64,000 nt of DNA, taken from positions 310,001-374,000 of the forward strand of contig NZ_JANLCN010000002.1 in NCBI RefSeq assembly GCF_024979255.1. The letters run 5' to 3'. Within the stretch, counting starts at the first letter, position 1, and each line of letters begins with the position of its first letter. This document shows positions 59,292 to 64,000 of this stretch, piece by piece. The position numbers and the translations under genes were made by a program. Source of the stretch: Herbiconiux moechotypicola. GTDB lineage: Bacteria; Actinomycetota; Actinomycetes; Actinomycetales; Microbacteriaceae. Under the pieces are notes generated by a model that saw nothing but the letters and a program-made list of their open reading frames with translations, was not told the DNA's origin and did not search any database.

Positions 59292-60272
59292 TCAGCAGCT
59301 GCCGTTGCGGGCCAGGTACTCCTCGAGCCCTGCGGCGTCCTCGGTGGTGAGGATCTGCAGCGGGATGGAGATGGTCGCCTCGGTGGCCTCGCCGTCCAGG
59401 GCCGCGAGCGCCTGCTGCACGCCCTGGTAGCCTTCGCCGTACGGGTCCTGCGCGATGAGCGCCTGCACCGAGCCGGCGTTCAGCGCATCGACCTCGGTCT
59501 CGGCGGCGTCGTAGGCGACGACCTTGACGGTGCCGACCGCTCCGGCCTCCTCGAGACCGGTGACGGCGCCGATGGCGTTGACGTCGTTGGCCACGAAGAT
59601 GCCCGCGAGGTCGGGGTCGCTGGCCAGGGCCGCGGTCACGAAGCCGGCGGCGGCGGTCACGTCGTTGAGGGCGTACTCCTCGCCGATGAACTCGATGTCG
59701 GGGTAGTTCTCCTCGAGCTCCTGCTTGAAGCCGTCGACGCGCACGTACTGGGCGTCGGTTCCGGGGGGCGAGCTGATGGCCATGACCTTGCCCGAGCCGC
59801 CGATCTGCTCGGCGAGGGCCTGGGCGGCGAGGCGGCCGCCCTCGGTGTCGTCGGAGGCGATGCGCGAGACCGACACGCTGTCGTCGGTGATCTTCTGGTC
59901 GAGCTCGACGATGGGGGTGCCCGCGTCCTTGATGGACTGGAGACGCTCGGTGAGGGCGTCGACGTCGGTGGGCACCACGAGCAGCGCGTCGGGGTTCTGG
60001 GCGGCGACGGTGTCGAGCACGGGCAGCTGGGTGGCGGCGCCCCAGGTGTCGGGGGCGGCGACCGTGAGGGTGGCGCCGAACTCGTCGGCGGCGGCCTGGG
60101 CGCCGCAGGCCATGGCCTCGTAGAAGGGGCTGCCCTTGGTGCCGGGCACGAGGGTGATGGCGGCGGCACCGTCGGTGGCGGCGGGGGAGTCGCCACCGGC
60201 CGAGCAGCCGACCAGGGTGAAGGCGAGGGCGACGACGGCGCCACCGCCTAGGAGGGTGGATTTCAGGTTCAC
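59292..60272 (-). CDS. Orphan sugar ABC importer binding lipoprotein (ribose/RbsB type)
   Basis: 326 residues from GTG 60272 (AGAGAGG upstream). Lipobox Leu-Val-Gly-Cys, lipidated Cys23. Peripla_BP_4 fold: Gly-Ser-Pro-Phe-Tyr-Glu-Ala-Met near 47, Asp-Ala-Leu-Leu-Val-Val-Pro-Thr-Asp, Ile-Phe-Val-Ala-Asn-Asp, and Ile-Ala-Gln-Asp-Pro-Tyr near 284. It would bind a monosaccharide. No permease or ATPase gene is adjacent, so its transporter is elsewhere or lost. A LacI-type operator lies upstream. Confidence 0.88.
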   Translation of the reverse strand: MNLKSTLLGGGAVVALAFTLVGCSAGGDSPAATDGAAAITLVPGTKGSPFYEAMACGAQAAADEFGATLTVAAPDTWGAATQLPVLDTVAAQNPDALLVVPTDVDALTERLQSIKDAGTPIVELDQKITDDSVSVSRIASDDTEGGRLAAQALAEQIGGSGKVMAISSPPGTDAQYVRVDGFKQELEENYPDIEFIGEEYALNDVTAAAGFVTAALASDPDLAGIFVANDVNAIGAVTGLEEAGAVGTVKVVAYDAAETEVDALNAGSVQALIAQDPYGEGYQGVQQALAALDGEATEATISIPLQILTTEDAAGLEEYLARNGSC

Positions 60273-60316
60273 GGGGTTGGGCCTCTCTCGGGAATCGCCT
60301 CGGTTCCGGCGACAGG

Positions 60317-60345
60317 AATGTAATCGATTACAAACACCATAGCAA
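60317..60345 (-). promoter_or_regulatory. Promoter with LacI-type operator of the orphan binding-protein gene
   Basis: Minus strand: -35 TTGCTA (60340-60345), 17-nt spacer, -10 TACATT (60317-60322). The perfect palindrome TGTAATCGATTACA (60319-60332) covers the -10 box. It differs from the two other LacI operators in the window; no cognate regulator gene is in view. Confidence 0.7.
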
Positions 60346-60391
60346 CGCTCTGTTTCGCTCATGTTTCGAGTTGCCGCGATTTTCGGGCCGC

Positions 60392-61501
60392 TCAGGATGC
60401 GCGGTCGGGCCCCGCGCATCCGCCCCACCCGAGCGCGGTGAGAGTGAACAGGCGAGCCGCCTCGTGCGCGGCCTCGACCGGCACGGACTCGTCGACGGTG
60501 TGCACCGTCGCGGGGTCGCCCGGGCCCCACACCACGATCGGCACCCCGGGCCCGAGCGCGTCGATGAGCACCGAGGCGTCGGTGAAGTACGAGGCCGGCC
60601 GGCCGGAGACGGCGGCGGGCAGCGAGGCGACGAACGGATGCTCGTCGCCGGTCCACACGGCGGCCAGCGACAGATCGGTGGAGACCTCGTCGATGCCCTC
60701 CAGCTGCCGCCACCACTCCACCAGCTCGCGTGCGTCGTCCACCGTGCGCAGGTCGATCGTGGCCGAGGCCCGGTCGGGCACGATGTTCGTGGCCGAGCCG
60801 CCGCGTATCGTCCCCACGTTCACCGACTCGGGGCCGAGCCTCGGGTGCGAGCGCAAGGGGAGTTCGCCGAGTCGCGCCAGTGCCGCGGCCAGCCGCAGCA
60901 CGGCGTTGACCCCGCGCTCCGGCGTGCTGCCGTGCGCGGCGAGCCCCCGGCTGGAGACGGTGAGCCACGTCGCGCCGCGATGGCCGAGCACCACGTCGTT
61001 GCCGGTCGATTCCGGGATGACGACCGCGCCCACGCGGTGCGGTGCGAGCAGGCGGGCGAGAGCCGGGGCGCCGAGGCACCCGACCTCCTCGCCGGTGGTC
61101 ACGCCGATCGCCACGGGCGACCCGTGCCGCCACGCCTCCCGCGCCGCGAGCAGCGACGCGGCCAGGCCGGACTTCATGTCCGAAGCGCCGCGTCCGAACA
61201 GCCTGCCGTCGTGCACCTCCGCGGCGAACGGCGGATGCACCCAGGCGGCGTGGTCGGCCACCGGCACCACGTCGACGTGGCCGGCGAAGAGCAGCAGCGG
61301 CGACGCATTCGAGGCGTCGGCTGCGGTCGCGAGCAGGGCGGCGGGCCGGCCGGCCTCGTTCTCGATCCGCACCCTGGCGCCGCGCTCCCGCAGCCATCCG
61401 GCCACCCACTCGAGCGCGAGCACCTCACCGTCGGTGCCGGAGGTGCTGTCCCGCATCACCAGCTGCCGGGTGAGATCGATCACCTCGCCGGTCGCGCTCA
61501 C
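60392..61501 (-). CDS. M20-family metallopeptidase (ArgE/DapE/ACY1 type)
   Basis: 369 residues from GTG 61501, overlapping the ureD stop. Metal ligands: His75-x-Asp77 (Gly-His-Val-Asp-Val-Val-Pro), Asp in Gly-Arg-Gly-Ala-Ser-Asp-Met-Lys-Ser-Gly, Glu-Glu in Thr-Gly-Glu-Glu-Val-Gly, and a late His in Val-His-Thr-Val-Asp-Glu. The dimerisation domain with Gly-Leu-Ala-Ala-His-Gly-Ser is present. It hydrolyses an N-acyl or peptide bond. Being in a urease-maturation operon with an amidase, it may help release ammonia or urea from a nitrogen source. Confidence 0.85.
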   Translation of the reverse strand: MSATGEVIDLTRQLVMRDSTSGTDGEVLALEWVAGWLRERGARVRIENEAGRPAALLATAADASNASPLLLFAGHVDVVPVADHAAWVHPPFAAEVHDGRLFGRGASDMKSGLAASLLAAREAWRHGSPVAIGVTTGEEVGCLGAPALARLLAPHRVGAVVIPESTGNDVVLGHRGATWLTVSSRGLAAHGSTPERGVNAVLRLAAALARLGELPLRSHPRLGPESVNVGTIRGGSATNIVPDRASATIDLRTVDDARELVEWWRQLEGIDEVSTDLSLAAVWTGDEHPFVASLPAAVSGRPASYFTDASVLIDALGPGVPIVVWGPGDPATVHTVDESVPVEAAHEAARLFTLTALGWGGCAGPDRAS

Positions 61502-62370
61502 GACGCCTCATCTGCGGATTCCGACGCGACGGACTCCTTCTCGGCCACCTTCGCCGGGGAGGAAGCCCGCAGCACCTCGAGGGCGGCGTCGATCGCCCGT
61601 CGCAGATGCCGCCCGTCGGCCGCCACCACCCGCACCGCGACACCCGCGCCGAACGGCAGCTCGCTCGCGGCACCGTACGCACTGTGGTCGCCGAACGACC
61701 CGGCCCACTCCTGCCAGCCCTTGCCGGCGGCGCTGCCCGCGAGACCGGCGGCCACGATCAGGCCGAACGCCCGCATCCCGCTCGGAAGCTGCCCGGTGTG
61801 CACGCGCATCCGCTCGACCGCCCGCCGCTCGCCGTCGCACTCGACGACGGTCTCCGACCGGTAGTGCGCCATGCCGCCGTCGACGGGCTCCAGCACGACC
61901 GACTCCACCGACACCGCCACCCCGTCGCCGAGCACCGAGACGGTGCTCTCCTGCGCGAAGTCGGCCTCGTCGAAGAGCACGCGCGGCTCGGCGAGGTTCT
62001 CGATCCATGCACCGGGCGCCGCCTCGATCCGCAGGTACTCGCCCGAGCCGCGCCCACCGAGGGCCCGGTGCACCGAGATCGCGCCCTGACCGAGCACGAG
62101 CGCGTGCGCATCCTGCCGCGCGACGAGCCGTTGGGCGAGCCGGTCGCCGGTGATGATGCCGCCGCTGCCGGACTGCACGATCACCCGGGCGGGGTCGCCG
62201 CCCTCGCGGTGGAACACCCGGCCGACCGAATAGGGCCAGGTGTAGTCGCGCCGGGAGAGCGCGGTGCGTCCCTGGCGGGCGGCGAACTCGAGTTCGAGCC
62301 GCCCCGCGATCACCAGGCCGTCCGGGCCGTCCGGGGCGTGCCGGCCGTCCACGCCGTCACCCCCGCTCAC
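61498..62370 (-). CDS. ureD: Urease accessory protein UreD/UreH
   Basis: 290 residues from GTG 62370, overlapping the amidase stop (GTGA). UreD marks include Val-Phe-His-Arg-Glu, Gly-Gly-Ile-Ile-Thr-Gly-Asp-Arg, Gln-Gly-Ala-Ile-Ser-Val-His-Arg and Glu-Pro-Arg-Val-Leu-Phe-Asp, and a C-terminal Glu/Ser-rich tail. It scaffolds nickel insertion into urease together with UreF and UreG. Its position after ureG agrees with actinobacterial urease clusters, except for the amidase in between. Confidence 0.85.
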   Translation of the reverse strand: MSGGDGVDGRHAPDGPDGLVIAGRLELEFAARQGRTALSRRDYTWPYSVGRVFHREGGDPARVIVQSGSGGIITGDRLAQRLVARQDAHALVLGQGAISVHRALGGRGSGEYLRIEAAPGAWIENLAEPRVLFDEADFAQESTVSVLGDGVAVSVESVVLEPVDGGMAHYRSETVVECDGERRAVERMRVHTGQLPSGMRAFGLIVAAGLAGSAAGKGWQEWAGSFGDHSAYGAASELPFGAGVAVRVVAADGRHLRRAIDAALEVLRASSPAKVAEKESVASESADEAS

Positions 62371-63809
62371 GGCGCCAGCGGCGGCCGGCGCATCCGCCAC
62401 GGCCGCGCCCGCTCGAGAGCCCCCGCGGCCGCGTAGAGCACCCGCTCCCGCCGCGGTGTGGTCGCGAGCTGCAACCCCACGGGCAGCCCGCCGGGGGTGA
62501 ACCCCGCCGGCACCGACAGCGCGGGCTGGGCCAGCGCGTTGAACGGATAGGTGAACAACCACTTCAGCAGGCTCGAGGCGGGACCGCCTTCGAGCCATGA
62601 CGGAACGGTCTGACTGTGGGGAAAGGCCGCCGATGCGAGCGTCGGCGAGGCCAGCACGTCGAATGACGACATGAACCGCGCGTACTCCGCCCACAGCCCC
62701 GCGAGCCGCCCCCTGGCCCGTTCGACCTCCGAGCTGCGCAGCACCCGTGCCTCGTCCATCAGTTCGAGCAGGTCGTCGGGCAGGTCGCCGTAGCGCTCCT
62801 GCTCGGCGTCGAGCAGTGGCAGCGCTCCGGCGGCGGAGGGCACCCAGATGCCGGTCCACATCACCGCGGCGAAGTCGTCCGGCCACTCCGGAGAGGCCTC
62901 GATCACGATCGCGCCCGCCGACTCCAGCGCCCGCACCGCCCCCTCGCACGCCTCGAGCACGGAGGGGTCGACCCGCTCCCCGGTGCCGAGCGAGGGCGAC
63001 CAGGCGATCCGCATCCCTCGCACCCCCTCGCCGACGGCCGAACGGTAGCCGCCCGCGGGTGCGGGCACGCTCAGCGGGTCGGCCGGGTCGTCGCCGGCCA
63101 CCACGTCGAGCATGAGGGCGTTGTCGTCGACGGTGCGCGTGAGGCAGCCGTGGAACACGTTCGTGCCGGTGAGCGAGGGCACGATGGTCTGCGGAATCAC
63201 CCCGAACCCGGGCTTCATGCCCACGAGTCCGCAGAGCGAGGCCGGGATGCGCACCGAGCCGGCGCCGTCACCGCCCTCCGCGATCGGTCCGAACCCCGCG
63301 GCCACGGCGGCGGCCGATCCCCCGCTCGACCCGCCCGGCGTGAGCCCGGCTCCCCACGGGTTCTCGGTCTGGCCGTAGAGCGGGCTCCTGGTGCCGGCGG
63401 TGTAGCCCACGGGTGGTGCGTTGGTGTGACCGAGGAACAGACCTCCCGCTTCGCGCAGCCGTCGCACCACCACGGCGTCGTGCTCGACCACGGCGTGCAG
63501 CTGCGTGCGCAGCCCGCCCCGGGTCTGCGGTAGCCCCGCCACGTCGGTGAGGCCCTTCACACTGAACGGCACGCCGTGCAGGGGGCCGCGCACCTGCCCC
63601 GCGGCGGCCTCGGTGGCCAGCGCGCGGGCCTCGGCGAGCACCTGCTCGGGTTCGAAGGCGATGTAGGCGTTGATCTGAGGGTCGAGCCGCTCGATGCGCG
63701 CGACCGTCTCCTCGGCGACGTCGACCGGGTCGAACCCGCCCGCGGCGTAGCCCGCGGTGAGCTCGGTGGCGGAGAGCCACGCGAACCGGTCGGTGTCGCC
63801 GGCCGTCAT
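62367..63809 (-). CDS. Amidase (amidase-signature family) inside a urease locus
   Basis: 480 residues. The Ser-cisSer-Lys triad is Lys85 (Pro-Phe-Ser-Val-Lys-Gly), Ser161/162 in Pro-Gly-Gly-Ser-Ser-Gly-Gly-Ser-Ala and nucleophile Ser185 in Gly-Ala-Gly-Ser-Val-Arg-Ile-Pro-Ala. The ATG overlaps the ureG stop by one base (TGATG), and its stop overlaps ureD. It hydrolyses an amide. Its embedding between ureG and ureD points to a substrate yielding urea or ammonia, such as an allophanate-, biuret- or ureide-type compound; that is inference. Confidence 0.88.
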   Translation of the reverse strand: MTAGDTDRFAWLSATELTAGYAAGGFDPVDVAEETVARIERLDPQINAYIAFEPEQVLAEARALATEAAAGQVRGPLHGVPFSVKGLTDVAGLPQTRGGLRTQLHAVVEHDAVVVRRLREAGGLFLGHTNAPPVGYTAGTRSPLYGQTENPWGAGLTPGGSSGGSAAAVAAGFGPIAEGGDGAGSVRIPASLCGLVGMKPGFGVIPQTIVPSLTGTNVFHGCLTRTVDDNALMLDVVAGDDPADPLSVPAPAGGYRSAVGEGVRGMRIAWSPSLGTGERVDPSVLEACEGAVRALESAGAIVIEASPEWPDDFAAVMWTGIWVPSAAGALPLLDAEQERYGDLPDDLLELMDEARVLRSSEVERARGRLAGLWAEYARFMSSFDVLASPTLASAAFPHSQTVPSWLEGGPASSLLKWLFTYPFNALAQPALSVPAGFTPGGLPVGLQLATTPRRERVLYAAAGALERARPWRMRRPPLAP

Positions 63810-64000
63810 CAGAACAGCACCTCGTCGACGAGCATCCTGGCCACCGCGTCGACCCCGCTGTTCGAGCGGCAGTCGGTCGCGAGCACGGCCCGGCCGCCGC
63901 GCACCTCGGAGGCCTCGGCGAGCATGAGCTCGAGGTCGACGCCCACGTAGGGGGCGAGGTCGGTCTTGTTCACGATGAGCAGGTCGGAGCGGATGACGCC
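63809..64000 (-). CDS. ureG: Urease accessory GTPase UreG (C-terminal part, runs off the window)
   Basis: The last 63 residues are visible: [18 protein letters not shown] carries the G4 motif Asn-Lys-Thr-Asp typical of UreG, followed by Asp-Leu-Glu-Leu-Met and the C-terminal Gly-Val-Asp. UreG is the GTPase that delivers nickel to urease. The structural genes ureABC and ureEF should lie beyond base 64000. Confidence 0.9.
   Translation of the reverse strand, partial: GVIRSDLLIVNKTDLAPYVGVDLELMLAEASEVRGGRAVLATDCRSNSGVDAVARMLVDEVLF

Overview
The window is a dense, very G+C-rich stretch of an actinobacterial chromosome. Family-level placement in Microbacteriaceae is an inference. It rests on the C50-carotenoid cluster (idi divergent from crtE-crtB-crtI-crtYe-crtYf-crtEb), an IdeR/DtxR-type iron box, TANNNT-type -10 boxes, many leaderless starts, and the sugar-importer/glycosidase gene content. 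I see no prophage, IS element, CRISPR array or rRNA; there is one tRNA.

Layout. 1-2.2 kb: the end of an unknown CDS coupled to a YhgE/Pip membrane protein. 2.2-8.2 kb (minus strand): heme oxygenase and a DUF2470 protein around an iron box, then a run of hydrolases (a DLH-fold protein that lacks its catalytic residues, an MBL-fold hydrolase, a nucleoside hydrolase, an HSL-type esterase), a DoxX protein and an unknown gene pair beside tRNA-Gly(CCC). 8.3-11.4 kb: LLM oxidoreductase, dcd, and a free-standing alanyl-tRNA-synthetase-like catalytic protein. 11.4-16.9 kb (minus): an NMT1/SsuA-type ABC importer with an enolase-superfamily enzyme and an NAD-dependent dehydrogenase/epimerase, behind an XRE-cupin regulator and an AT-rich inverted-repeat operator. 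16.9-22.8 kb: C50 carotenoid synthesis. 22.8-26.8 kb: SGNH hydrolase, DUF2252 protein, APC permease. 27-31.6 kb: kdpFABC, preceded by a further tiny membrane ORF and without kdpDE.

31.6-38.8 kb and 43.5-54.7 kb are two LacI-controlled plant-glycan loci. The first has a sugar ABC importer, a GH1-like enzyme and a GH51 alpha-L-arabinofuranosidase. The second has a GH127 beta-L-arabinofuranosidase, a sugar ABC importer, a GH1 beta-glucosidase, a GH2 beta-mannosidase and an aldo/keto reductase. Neither encodes an ATPase, so a shared ATPase elsewhere is implied. Each has perfect palindromic operators and a strong hairpin between the binding-protein gene and the first permease. Between them lie a group 2 sigma factor and a YcnI/CopC copper locus.

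54.7-57.8 kb looks eroded: a C-terminal gene remnant, tandem fluoride exporters, a truncated and internally deleted YhcG/DUF1016 nuclease gene, and a PIN-domain toxin-antitoxin pair. 57.8-64 kb (minus): a UMF1-type MFS transporter, an orphan sugar-binding lipoprotein with a LacI-type operator, and the end of a urease-maturation locus (ureG, an inserted amidase, ureD, an M20 peptidase).

Two window-wide patterns stand out. At least fifteen genes start 6-7 nt after a TANNNT -10 box with no leader. The heptamer GGATGCG/CGCATCC recurs in all kinds of genes and forces the otherwise avoided codons GAT and CAT.
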